Source: Yersinia frederiksenii ATCC 33641 (GTDB taxonomy: Bacteria > Pseudomonadota > Gammaproteobacteria > Enterobacterales > Enterobacteriaceae). Taken from it: DNA of 64,000 nucleotides. The notes under the pieces were generated by a model. It searched no databases. It saw only the letters and a list, made by a program, of their open reading frames with translations, and had not been told where the DNA came from. Location: positions 2,281,886 through 2,345,885 of the forward strand of contig NZ_KN150731.1 of NCBI RefSeq assembly GCF_000754805.1, in the 5' to 3' direction. Shown here one piece after another: positions 28,880 through 38,812 of this stretch. The position numbers and the translations under genes were made by a program. The first letter of the stretch is position 1; each line of letters starts with the position of its first letter.

Positions 28880-29275
28880 ATGAACAAATTACAAGATACT
28901 GGCCTGTTGGTAGCACGCATTCTGATGCCAATTCTGTTTATTGTTGCCGGTTACGGCAAAATGGGTGATGCCTATGCCGGTACCCAACAATATATGCAAG
29001 CCATGGGTGTCCCAGGCTTCTTCCTGCCACTGACTATTTTGTTGGAATTTGGCGGTGGTTTGGCAATTCTATTAGGTTTCCTGACCCGGACTACCGCGCT
29101 GTTCACTGCCGGTTTCACCATTTTGACCGCGTTGATCTTCCACACTAACTTTGCGGAAGGCGTTAACCAACTGATGTTCATGAAAAATCTGACCATCGCG
29201 GGCGGTTTCATTGTACTGGCTGTCGCAGGCCCAGGTGGTTTCAGTATCGACCGTCTGCTGGGTAAAAAGTGGTAA
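28880..29275 (+). CDS. yqjF: DoxX-family membrane protein YqjF
   Basis: The protein has 131 residues from the ATG at 28880. The first segment (LLVARILMPILFIVAGYGKM) and the later GGGLAILLGFLTRTTALFTA are typical of the DoxX family (four membrane segments). E. coli YqjF is reported to respond to aromatic or nitroaromatic compounds under YhaJ control. An ERIC element separates it from yqjG. Confidence 0.93.
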   Translation: MNKLQDTGLLVARILMPILFIVAGYGKMGDAYAGTQQYMQAMGVPGFFLPLTILLEFGGGLAILLGFLTRTTALFTAGFTILTALIFHTNFAEGVNQLMFMKNLTIAGGFIVLAVAGPGGFSIDRLLGKKW

Positions 29276-29296
29276 GTCTTTTTATATCTACTATAA

Positions 29297-29423
29297 ATAC
29301 TCAAAGTAAGTAGGGTGAGCCTCAAGGATGGGGCTCATTCATCCCGATGAGCTGACTCAGGTCAGTGACTCGGGTCAATGAGAGCTGCTAACAACGCTGC
29401 AGCTTCAAGTACGAAGGGGGTTT
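29297..29423. repeat. ERIC element between yqjF and yqjG
   Basis: A 127-bp element with the ERIC core (atcccgatgagctgactcag, then gtcagtgactcggg). It ends one base before the yqjG ATG, and its terminal cgaaggggg provides the only ribosome-binding site. Confidence 0.85.
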
Positions 29424-29424
29424 T

Positions 29425-30411
29425 ATGGGACAACTCGTTGACGGCATCTGGAAAGACACTTGGTATGACACAAAATCTACCGGTGGTCATTTCAAGCGCA
29501 GTACCTCACAGTTCCGCAATTGGATAACTGCTGATGGTCAGGCTGGCCCACAGGGCAAAGCGGGTTTTAAAGCCGAGGCCCATCGTTACCATTTATATGT
29601 TTCTTTGGCCTGTCCATGGGCGCACCGCACTTTGCTTATGCGCACGCTGAAAGGTCTGGAATCACTGATCTCAGTTTCTGTCGTGCATCCACTGATGTTG
29701 GAAAATGGCTGGACGTTCGGTCATGATTTCCCTGCCGCCACTGGCGATTCGCTCTATCACCTCGATTATCTTTATCAGCTTTATCTCCGTGCTGATCCTC
29801 ACTATAGCGGGCGCGTGACTGTTCCTGTGTTATGGGATAAACAGCAGCAAACTGTTGTAAGCAATGAGTCAGCCGACATCATTCGTATGTTCAATAGTGC
29901 TTTTGATGGTGTGGGGGCCAAAGCTGGCGATTATTATCCACCGGCATTGCGCCATGAAATTGATGATATCAATGGGTGGGTTTACGATCAGGTCAATAAT
30001 GGTGTGTATAAAGCCGGTTTTGCCACCACACAAGCAGCCTATGACGAAGCCGTCACTATTTTGTTTGATGCCTTGGCTAACCTGGAACAGATTCTGGGTA
30101 CACAGCGCTATCTGACCGGCAACCAACTGACAGAAGCTGATTTGCGTTTATGGACCACGCTGGTACGTTTTGATCCGGTGTATGTGACGCATTTCAAATG
30201 TGATAAGCGCCGTATCAGCGACTATCTCAATTTAACGGGTTTTCTGCGGGATATTTATCAGATGCCGGGTATTGCCGAGACGGTGGATTTCACTCATATC
30301 CGCCATCATTACTACCGCAGCCACGGCACGATCAATCCTTATGGGATTATCTCCATCGGCCCACAGCAAGACCTGCTGGAGCCGCATGGCAGAGATATCC
30401 GCTTTGCTTAA
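29425..30411 (+). CDS. yqjG: Glutathionyl-hydroquinone reductase YqjG
   Basis: The protein has 328 residues and matches E. coli YqjG closely. It is a Xi-class glutathione transferase that reduces glutathionyl-hydroquinones. The catalytic Cys is in SLACPWAHRT at about residue 63, the GSH-site motif is VSNESADIIRMFN, and the helical C-terminal domain ends NPYGIISIGPQQDLLEPHGR. Its start codon directly follows an ERIC element, so its translation signals are unlike those of its relatives. Confidence 0.96.
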   Translation: MGQLVDGIWKDTWYDTKSTGGHFKRSTSQFRNWITADGQAGPQGKAGFKAEAHRYHLYVSLACPWAHRTLLMRTLKGLESLISVSVVHPLMLENGWTFGHDFPAATGDSLYHLDYLYQLYLRADPHYSGRVTVPVLWDKQQQTVVSNESADIIRMFNSAFDGVGAKAGDYYPPALRHEIDDINGWVYDQVNNGVYKAGFATTQAAYDEAVTILFDALANLEQILGTQRYLTGNQLTEADLRLWTTLVRFDPVYVTHFKCDKRRISDYLNLTGFLRDIYQMPGIAETVDFTHIRHHYYRSHGTINPYGIISIGPQQDLLEPHGRDIRFA

Positions 30412-30442
30412 TTAGGTTCCCAAACTAAGGCGCAGTAGCCGA

Positions 30443-31348
30443 TCACTTATTCATATTGGCAAATAGCTTAGGAATTTCGCGTAAACACCACGATTTTGCC
30501 TCTCCCATACTGTCGCGACGCCACGCCATAATAATATCGGCTTCGCGACTGTATTCCGGCCCGACAACCCGCAAACGCCCGGCTTCAATGTCTTTCTCGA
30601 CCATCTCATAAGGCATCGTCGCCACACCTAAACCGGCCAATAGCGCCCGCCGTTTGTCTTCGATGGTGCTGACAGTTAACCGCTGCTGTTTATCCAATAA
30701 TTGCACTGTTAATACTGGCCGCTCACGGGCAGTATCGGCAACGGCAACACCACGGTATTTAACACGGGTTAGCTCCGAAAGAGGCTCTGGCTCCAAATGA
30801 ATTGGGTGGTCGGGGCTGGCAACATAGACGCTGGTGACTTTGTACAGTTTACGGCTGTTAATCTCCGAAGATGCACGAAAATGCATATCTGGCGCAATCA
30901 CGATATCCGCCCGCCCCTGTTCCAGCCTCTCCCATGCTCCGGCCAAAACTTCAGTAAAAATAGAAACCTGCGTATTCGCTTTCAATGCCAGCTTATCAAC
31001 CAGAGGGAACAATTTCCAGGCTGGAGACAAGGCTTCACTGACGATGGTGATATGGGTTTCCCAGCCGCGGGCTAAAGCCTCGGCATCGGTGGTCAGCTTA
31101 TCTGCGGCCTCCAGCAACACCCGCCCGCGATCCAATAGCATGCGGCCGACATTGGTAAACTTGGTGCGGTGCCCGGAACGATCGAATAGCACCACGTCCA
31201 GCTCTTCTTCAAGCTTTTGCATGGTGTAACTCAATGCCGAAGGTACCCGCCCTAATTCATCGGCTGCCGCCGCAAAACTGCCACGACGATCAATGGCATC
31301 CATCACTCTCAATGCTTCTAACGTTAGCGCCCGATCTTTACCCATCAT
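30443..31348 (-). CDS. yhaJ: LysR-type regulator YhaJ
   Basis: The protein has 301 residues. Its N-terminal helix-turn-helix (LEALRVMDAIDRRGSFAAAA, then LGRVPSALSYTMQKLEEEL) is nearly identical to E. coli YhaJ, and the effector domain carries RADIVIAPDMHFRASSEINS and MAWRRDSMGEAKSWCLREIP. YhaJ activates yqjF in response to aromatic compounds and affects virulence genes in some E. coli. It is convergent with yqjG and diverges from yhaK across an ERIC element. Confidence 0.96.
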   Translation of the reverse strand: MMGKDRALTLEALRVMDAIDRRGSFAAAADELGRVPSALSYTMQKLEEELDVVLFDRSGHRTKFTNVGRMLLDRGRVLLEAADKLTTDAEALARGWETHITIVSEALSPAWKLFPLVDKLALKANTQVSIFTEVLAGAWERLEQGRADIVIAPDMHFRASSEINSRKLYKVTSVYVASPDHPIHLEPEPLSELTRVKYRGVAVADTARERPVLTVQLLDKQQRLTVSTIEDKRRALLAGLGVATMPYEMVEKDIEAGRLRVVGPEYSREADIIMAWRRDSMGEAKSWCLREIPKLFANMNK

Positions 31349-31433
31349 GTTCTCAATCAGGAAATTTGAATATAGCGACCAGATTAACTGGCTAACAATC
31401 TGGCGTCCAGACGCTTACCATTTGTTTACACAT

Positions 31434-31560
31434 TATACTCGTCATACTTCAAGCCGTAGGGGCGTTGGCTGCGCGTTCTCACCCCAGTCACTTACTCGAG
31501 TAAGTTCCAGGGGATTCGCACTCTTGCCGCCTACCTGCAACTCGAATTATTTAGAGTATA
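31434..31560. repeat. ERIC element between yhaJ and yhaK
   Basis: Exactly 127 bp with terminal repeats tatactc and gagtata, and the core acttactcgagtaagt. The reverse complement reads close to the published ERIC core (aagtaagtgactggggtgag). It fills the divergent promoter region. Confidence 0.92.
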
Positions 31561-31611
31561 TATCCACTAATTATGTACCCGATAGATTTCGGGTTGCAGG
31601 AAACCATTGTC

Positions 31612-32316
31612 ATGATCACATGCAGAACAGCAAAACAGTGCGGGCAAGCTGACTTTGGTTGGCTTCAGGCGCGCTATACTTTTTCATTCGGCCACTATTT
31701 TGACCCGAAATTATTAGGCTACGCCTCGCTGCGCGTGTTAAATCAGGAAGTGCTGGCCCCCGGAGCATCATTCCAGCCACGCACTTACCCGCGGGTTGAT
31801 ATCTTGAACCTGATTTTACAAGGTGAAGCGGAGTATCGAGACAGCCAAGGTAACCATGTGCGCGGTAAAACCGGCGATGTGTTGCTATTTTCAACCCAAT
31901 CTGGGGTCAGCTATAGCGAGCATAATCTGAGTACCGATAAGCCATTAACTCGCATTCAGCTATGGCTCAATGCCTGCCCTGAACAGGAAAGCCAACCTGC
32001 CCAGCGCATGTCACTGTGTACCCAGCCATTAAGGCTATTAGCATCCCCTGACGGTGAACAGGGCAGCTTGAAGTTGCGCCAGCAAGTGTGGATACATCAT
32101 CTGGATTTAGCGGCGGGTGAGCAGTATACGATTGATTTGCATGGCCCAAGGGCTTATCTGCAATCTATTCACGGGACTGTCGCAGTGGAAGGCCCACAGG
32201 ACAGTAACGCTCAGCGCCTAACCTGCGGTGATGGCGCTTTTGTGCAAGAAGAGCGGCATTTAGTGATTAAAGCTGAAACTCCACTGCGAGCATTACTGAT
32301 TGATTTGCCTGCTTGA
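31612..32316 (+). CDS. yhaK: Pirin-family bicupin YhaK
   Basis: The protein has 234 residues from the ATG at 31612; an upstream in-frame ATG at 31573 would add 13 residues partly from the ERIC edge. It matches E. coli YhaK (TARQCGQADFGW-like opening, then YTFSFGHYFDPKLLGYASLR). It is a two-cupin pirin-type protein that in E. coli is a redox-sensitive marker and lacks quercetinase activity. The conserved segments FQPRTYPRVDILNLIL and HGPRAYLQSIHG are present. Confidence 0.94.
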   Translation: MITCRTAKQCGQADFGWLQARYTFSFGHYFDPKLLGYASLRVLNQEVLAPGASFQPRTYPRVDILNLILQGEAEYRDSQGNHVRGKTGDVLLFSTQSGVSYSEHNLSTDKPLTRIQLWLNACPEQESQPAQRMSLCTQPLRLLASPDGEQGSLKLRQQVWIHHLDLAAGEQYTIDLHGPRAYLQSIHGTVAVEGPQDSNAQRLTCGDGAFVQEERHLVIKAETPLRALLIDLPA

Positions 32317-32368
32317 TGAAATTCAGGGAGTATAAATTTTTATCTCCCTGATTAATATCATATTTTTA

Positions 32369-33421
32369 CTATTTCAGTGACGCCATATCAATCACAAAGC
32401 GATATTTCACATCGCTTTTCAGCATCCGCTTATAAGCCTCTTCAATATCCTGAATATTAATCATTTCGATATCTGAAGCAATGCCGTGTTTAGCGCAGAA
32501 ATCTAGCATTTCCTGTGTTTCAGCAATGCCACCGATACAGGAACCTGCCACCGAACGCCGCGCCAGAATCAGTGGCATGGTATTGATCATCGGGCTAAGA
32601 TCCCCCAGATAACCGACAAACACCAGTGTGCCATCCACATTTAAGGTCGGCATATATGGATTAATATCATGTACATAAGGCACGGTATCGATAATCAAAT
32701 CGAATTGCCCTTGCACTGCATCCATTTGCGCACTTTCGGTGGATAGCACAATGTGATGAGCGCCTAGACGACGAGCATCAGCTTCTTTACTGGGTGAGCG
32801 GGTAAAGAGCGTGACTTCAGCCCCCAGCGCATTCGCCAGCTTCAATGCCATATGGCCCAAGCCCCCCAGCCCGACTACCGCAACTTTGCTCCCTTTGCCC
32901 ACTTTCCAGTGGCGCAGCGGTGACCAAGTGGTAATACCGGCACACAGCAGCGGCGCGGCAGCTTTGAGATCCAACCCAGCAGGCATTTTCAGCACAAAAT
33001 CTTGTGATGCTACAATAGCTTGTGAATAGCCACCAAAGGTTGGCGTATGATCATGGCGGTCTACACCATTGTAGGTCTGCACATTACCTTCTTCGCAATA
33101 CTGCTCCAGACCCCGTTGACAGGGTTGACACACGCGACAGGAATCCACCATGCAGCCAATCCCGGCGAAATCACCCACTTTGAATTTCGTGACATCTTTG
33201 CCAACAGCCGTGACTCGCCCCACCACTTCATGGCCGGGAACCAGCGGATAAGTGCTGAACCCCCAATCATTTCGCGCCTGATGTAAGTCAGAATGGCAAA
33301 CACCACAATAGAGCACCTCCATCACCACATCATCCGGACGCGGGTCACGACGGGTAAATTCGAGTGGCGCGAGGGGAACTTGTGCTGACTTGGCAGCATA
33401 ACCGAGAACTTTCATTGTCAT
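32369..33421 (-). CDS. Zinc-dependent alcohol dehydrogenase, YahK/CAD type
   Basis: The protein has 350 residues. The catalytic zinc motif GVCHSDLH and GHEVVGRV, the four structural-zinc Cys in DSCRVCQPCQRGLEQYC, and the Rossmann motif VAVVGLGGLGHMALKLA are all intact. The pattern GGIAETQEMLDFCAKHGI matches YahK-like NADPH-dependent aldehyde reductases that act on a broad range of aldehydes. The start ATG at 33421 has GGAG 7 bases upstream. It lies downstream of an SDR remnant and an exported cupin, in an accessory redox cluster. Confidence 0.92.
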   Translation of the reverse strand: MTMKVLGYAAKSAQVPLAPLEFTRRDPRPDDVVMEVLYCGVCHSDLHQARNDWGFSTYPLVPGHEVVGRVTAVGKDVTKFKVGDFAGIGCMVDSCRVCQPCQRGLEQYCEEGNVQTYNGVDRHDHTPTFGGYSQAIVASQDFVLKMPAGLDLKAAAPLLCAGITTWSPLRHWKVGKGSKVAVVGLGGLGHMALKLANALGAEVTLFTRSPSKEADARRLGAHHIVLSTESAQMDAVQGQFDLIIDTVPYVHDINPYMPTLNVDGTLVFVGYLGDLSPMINTMPLILARRSVAGSCIGGIAETQEMLDFCAKHGIASDIEMINIQDIEEAYKRMLKSDVKYRFVIDMASLK

Positions 33422-33510
33422 GTTGTATCTCCGGTATTAGGACATTAAACCCAATAAATCTTAATGGTCAGATTGAATCTTCAAAATAGAGAGGGCAATT
33501 TGCTGGAACA

Positions 33511-33690
33511 TCAAAGCTCTTGTTTAGTCGGACGGAATAATACTTCATTGATATCCATATCCTCTGGCTGACTGATGGCAAAGCCATTGAGGACGTATTA
33601 ATAATATGCCCACTTTTCTGATCTTTCATATAAGGAAGTGCCGCAGTAATACCATAGAGAACCCTTTCGTTATTACTTCTGATACTGCTC
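33511..33690 (-). pseudogene. Remnant of a short-chain dehydrogenase/reductase gene
   Basis: The minus strand encodes NERVLYGITAALPYMKDQK and SGHIINTSS, the central strand and catalytic-Ser approach of classical SDR enzymes. It is then joined out of frame to AISQPEDMDINEVLFRPTKQ with a stop at 33511, the usual SDR C-terminus. The NAD-binding N-terminus and the YxxxK active site are missing. So an internal deletion with loss of frame has destroyed the gene. It abuts the cupin gene directly. Confidence 0.8.
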
Positions 33691-34143
33691 ATCGCTGACC
33701 TTTTCCATCCACTCAACCGGGCTGCCGTTGATAGATTCGGCGATAGCAATGTGCGTCATCGCAGTATCCGGTGTTGCACCATGCCAGTGCTTAACCCCCT
33801 CTGGGATCCAGATGATATCGCCTTGATTCATCTCTTTAATCTCGCTGCCCCACTCCTGAATCCAGCCGCGCCCTTGGGTAATCATCAAGGTCTGCCCCAA
33901 TGGGTGGGTGTGCCAGGCGGTACGAGCGCCAGGCTCAAATGTCACCGTAGCCCCCCCGACACGGGCAGGCGGTATTGCCTGAAATGGCGCATCAATACGT
34001 ACTTGACCAGTAAAGTAATTTTCGGGGCCTGGTTGAGAAGGTTGAGAGCCACTTTGGATAATTTTCACTTTGTCCTCCACATTGGCGAAAACCGCCGGAC
34101 TTAACATGGACAAGATAACTGTAGACGCTGCGAGTAATTTCAT
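33673..34143 (-). CDS. Exported cupin-domain protein
   Basis: The protein has 156 residues from the ATG at 34143, with AGGA six bases upstream. A signal peptide ([20 protein letters not shown]) is followed by a single cupin domain with metal-ligand motifs [20 protein letters not shown] and [17 protein letters not shown] periplasmic location is expected. Such cupins are often paired with carboxymuconolactone-decarboxylase-like proteins, and here the double-CMD gene ends 13 bp upstream. The reaction is unknown. Confidence 0.87.
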   Translation of the reverse strand: MKLLAASTVILSMLSPAVFANVEDKVKIIQSGSQPSQPGPENYFTGQVRIDAPFQAIPPARVGGATVTFEPGARTAWHTHPLGQTLMITQGRGWIQEWGSEIKEMNQGDIIWIPEGVKHWHGATPDTAMTHIAIAESINGSPVEWMEKVSDEQYQK

Positions 34144-34156
34144 CGTCATTCCTGCG

Positions 34157-34960
34157 CTAGGATTGGGCGGGAGCATCAGTATTTCGCTGGGCAAAAACGG
34201 CTTTAACCACTGGCACAGCAGACATGGCATTAGGCCAGCCCACATAAAAGGCCAGATGAGTCACCACCTCTGCGGCCTGCTGTTGGGTTAAACCATTGTC
34301 CATCGCTTTATTCAGATGGAAGGTCACTTGTGCCACCTGCCCCGTGGCAATCAATGCGCTAATGGTGATTAAGCTGCGATCCCGTGGTGCCAGTGCCGGG
34401 CGTAACCAAAGATCACGGAACAGCACATCAGTGGTATACATCACTAGCCCAGGGAACTGCTGGCTACCTACCGACTGCTCAACCGCATTGAGGCGCAACT
34501 GCTCGGCCGCTTGGTTAAGTGGCAGCAACTCAGCTTGCGCCGTTGGCAAAGAGGTTGTCGTAATATCCCGCTGTTGGAAGATATTCTGGGCGACAGTCAC
34601 GGCTGACATGGCATTCCCCCAGCCGGAATAAAACGCCAGATGGGTAATAATTTCCGACAACTCACTGGCTTTCACGCCGTTATCCAATGCCAGATTGAAT
34701 TGCTCGGCCATTAATGCCGTCTGATTACGGGCAATGATAGCCGCGACGGTAACCATGCTGCGATCGCGCGGTGAGAGCGCGGGCCGTTGCCAGAGATCCT
34801 CTTGCAATCGTTGGCGTTGATAGTTGGCTAATGCCGGAGAAACGCGGCTCAGCACCTCTGTGGTAGCAGCTTCGCCAGAACGGCCATTACCCGGTTCAGC
34901 CATTGCCGCGCCAGAAATTGCCATCGATAAAGAAAGTGCCGTCGTTGCTAAACATTTCAT
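34157..34960 (-). CDS. Exported double carboxymuconolactone-decarboxylase-like protein
   Basis: The protein has 267 residues with a signal peptide ending SGAAMA. It contains two copies of the CMD domain: the first around [19 protein letters not shown] and [16 protein letters not shown], the second around [19 protein letters not shown] and [16 protein letters not shown]. Typical AhpD-type Cys pairs are absent, so it is not a peroxidase of that kind. CMD-family proteins that are exported are uncommon. It is followed 13 bp later by the exported cupin and is probably co-transcribed with it. Confidence 0.88.
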   Translation of the reverse strand: MKCLATTALSLSMAISGAAMAEPGNGRSGEAATTEVLSRVSPALANYQRQRLQEDLWQRPALSPRDRSMVTVAAIIARNQTALMAEQFNLALDNGVKASELSEIITHLAFYSGWGNAMSAVTVAQNIFQQRDITTTSLPTAQAELLPLNQAAEQLRLNAVEQSVGSQQFPGLVMYTTDVLFRDLWLRPALAPRDRSLITISALIATGQVAQVTFHLNKAMDNGLTQQQAAEVVTHLAFYVGWPNAMSAVPVVKAVFAQRNTDAPAQS

Positions 34961-35170
34961 TGTTTTCCCCTCACGATAAATCTCGACTGAGTTTCGATGG
35001 GAAAAGTTACCGCCATTGCGTAGCGCGGACTAGATAGCAAAATACGAAAGGAGCTATGAGTAAAATTCATTAATCCAGCAACAGGGAGTGCGTGCTTATG
35101 ACCAAACCAAGCAAAAAGCAGGTACCGTAATCTGGTGATGAAAACGGTATCTGCATAGAGCCGAGACAGA

Positions 35171-36280
<1,110 letters not shown>

Positions 36281-36292
36281 TTAAACTCATAA

Positions 36293-37237
<945 letters not shown>

Positions 37238-37298
37238 AGCTATCCACAAGATGTGGTTAAGGATAGGGTTAAAGCTAGCTGTAGGAGGCATTAAAAGC

Positions 37299-37439
37299 TT
37301 AATAATGACGTCTTAATCGTTCATGTTCCTGCTGAATAAAGCGGCTATCCGATAAACGAAAGTCGAGGTAGAAAATACCATTGCGGTGAAGCGTATACGG
37401 GAGAGAACAAAAGTTGATGTATCCCATCATGTATCCCAC
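37299..37439 (-). pseudogene. N-terminal remnant of a tyrosine-integrase gene (left copy)
   Basis: From a GTG at 37439 the minus strand encodes 46 residues whose first 34 (MGYMMGYINFCSLPYTLHR, then NGIFYLDFRLSDSRF) match the start of the larger integrase remnant at 40597-41496 with one change. It then diverges and stops. So it is the start of a second, almost entirely lost, integrase gene. Confidence 0.75.
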
Positions 37440-37507
37440 TTAACGTGAAATGCAGACGGGATACACCAACTCGTTGTTTTTAAAGAAGAGTGGAGTTGAC
37501 CGGTAAG
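37338..37507. repeat. 170-bp direct repeat, left copy, with rnpB-like att end
   Basis: It matches 41395-41564 with six mismatches and no gaps. Its right end repeats the last 20 bases of rnpB (agtggagttgaccggtaag), the probable integration site core. The rest is integrase 5' sequence plus att arm. It contains two tgtatccca repeats and one cgggataca. Confidence 0.92.
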
Positions 37508-37617
37508 GCAACTAGCCAAAAGAAAGGCCGTTTTCCGCTGCATTTACACGTAATTAAAGGTTAGCGTGTATCTCAGTTTGTATCCCATCATAGCAAGCTA
37601 ATTGCTTAGATATACAT

Positions 37618-37651
37618 AAAAAAATACCCTGCCAGCATAGCGCTCACAGGG
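37618..37651 (-). terminator. Terminator at the end of the immunity gene unit
   Basis: On the minus strand ccctg and caggg pair and are followed, after ta, by seven Ts. It lies about 80 bp beyond the end of the immunity gene. Confidence 0.65.
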
Positions 37652-37729
37652 GGCTGTTTGTACTCTTAGGTAACAGAGTCTTCGCTCCTACCGTTGGGGC
37701 TAATTTCTTTAGAAGTCTTAACTGTAATT

Positions 37730-38812
37730 TTAGCGCTTATACCGTAATGAGTTCACTAGCCTATCCCAAATTTCAATCATCTGAGCTTCACTATAACTCG
37801 TTTTTATATCATCATTACTTATCCCAATGGTTAACCATGGCTTGTTCGATGTCGCCCCGGCCTCATTGGCATAGAAAGTAAAGTCATAGGCAGGAATAAC
37901 TTCATCCTCTCTGGTCACTGTATCTTCAAATTTTTGTTTACCACGAGATAACCATTCCTGTGATGGTATTCCGTCAGGCGATAGTTCGCCTTTTTTAATA
38001 GTGAACTGATTAGAGACCTTCATCGCCTCATCAATCTGAGCGCTTCGATTCAAAAGCGTGTCACTTGACCCAGAAAAAGTATTGTTGGTATATAACCCCA
38101 AAATAAAGTCATCATTCTTATAACTAAATGATACTTTTTCGCTATGCTTACTGCCATCATCCTTAATAAACCCATTCGGAATACACACACCGTTCCCTGT
38201 CGGAATATAATCATCCTTTCTACCGCTTAATCTTGATATCAGAGATTGCATTGCGGAAAGTTTAGCCTGTCTTGTATCGGTTTTAGCTTCGGTAAAGCCA
38301 GCTTCTAAATAGGATTTTTTTTCTTTTGCATATTTAGGTGATGACAAATCTAAAATATCGGTAGTGATGATAAATGCGACGTGATCTACATAAATATGAG
38401 CCTCTAACCTTCTAAAAGAATCTTGTGATCCTGGGCGATTGCTATCAAAAATAACGCCTTTTTCATCAGAGAGTCGAATCACTTCCTTTAGAACCGGTGA
38501 GTTTTCAGCGCTTGTATTCTGCTCTCGTAAAGCTTTCTCTCGCAATACAATTCGTTGCTTGAAGGCGGGAAAATAGAGCAATTTACTTTCGATTTTAAAG
38601 TCATCAATAAAAATCATGTTATGGAGCTGGTTATCAAATGATTGAGGAACATCAATCACATAACGGCCAATACATTGCGGTTTGGTTTGAGAAAATAAGC
38701 TGTCTATCACTGGATTGTCCTTATGAGAGAATGTCGATGCCATGACCGGAGAAAAATGAATCATGCCCATAATAATGAGAGGTAACACCGTAAGCTGTCG
38801 GGAGTTTTTCAT
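37730..38812 (-). CDS. T6SS immunity protein, Tli4 family
   Basis: The protein has 360 residues with a signal peptide (MKNSRQLTVLPLIIMGMIHF, cleaved after SPVMA). The opening of the mature part, PQCIGRYVIDVPQSFD, is the hallmark of Tli4-type immunity proteins, and the C-terminal part (PAYDFTFYANEAGATSNKP) fits the same family. These proteins bind Tle4-type lipase effectors in the periplasm and protect the producing cell. The gene overlaps the lipase gene upstream by four bases (ATGA), so the pair is translationally coupled. Confidence 0.88.
   Translation of the reverse strand: MKNSRQLTVLPLIIMGMIHFSPVMASTFSHKDNPVIDSLFSQTKPQCIGRYVIDVPQSFDNQLHNMIFIDDFKIESKLLYFPAFKQRIVLREKALREQNTSAENSPVLKEVIRLSDEKGVIFDSNRPGSQDSFRRLEAHIYVDHVAFIITTDILDLSSPKYAKEKKSYLEAGFTEAKTDTRQAKLSAMQSLISRLSGRKDDYIPTGNGVCIPNGFIKDDGSKHSEKVSFSYKNDDFILGLYTNNTFSGSSDTLLNRSAQIDEAMKVSNQFTIKKGELSPDGIPSQEWLSRGKQKFEDTVTREDEVIPAYDFTFYANEAGATSNKPWLTIGISNDDIKTSYSEAQMIEIWDRLVNSLRYKR

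Noticed and set aside
33468-33749. 93-codon minus-strand frame read as one gene
   Set aside because: Only its middle is SDR-like; the end is a shifted frame of the true SDR C-terminus, so it is described as a pseudogene.
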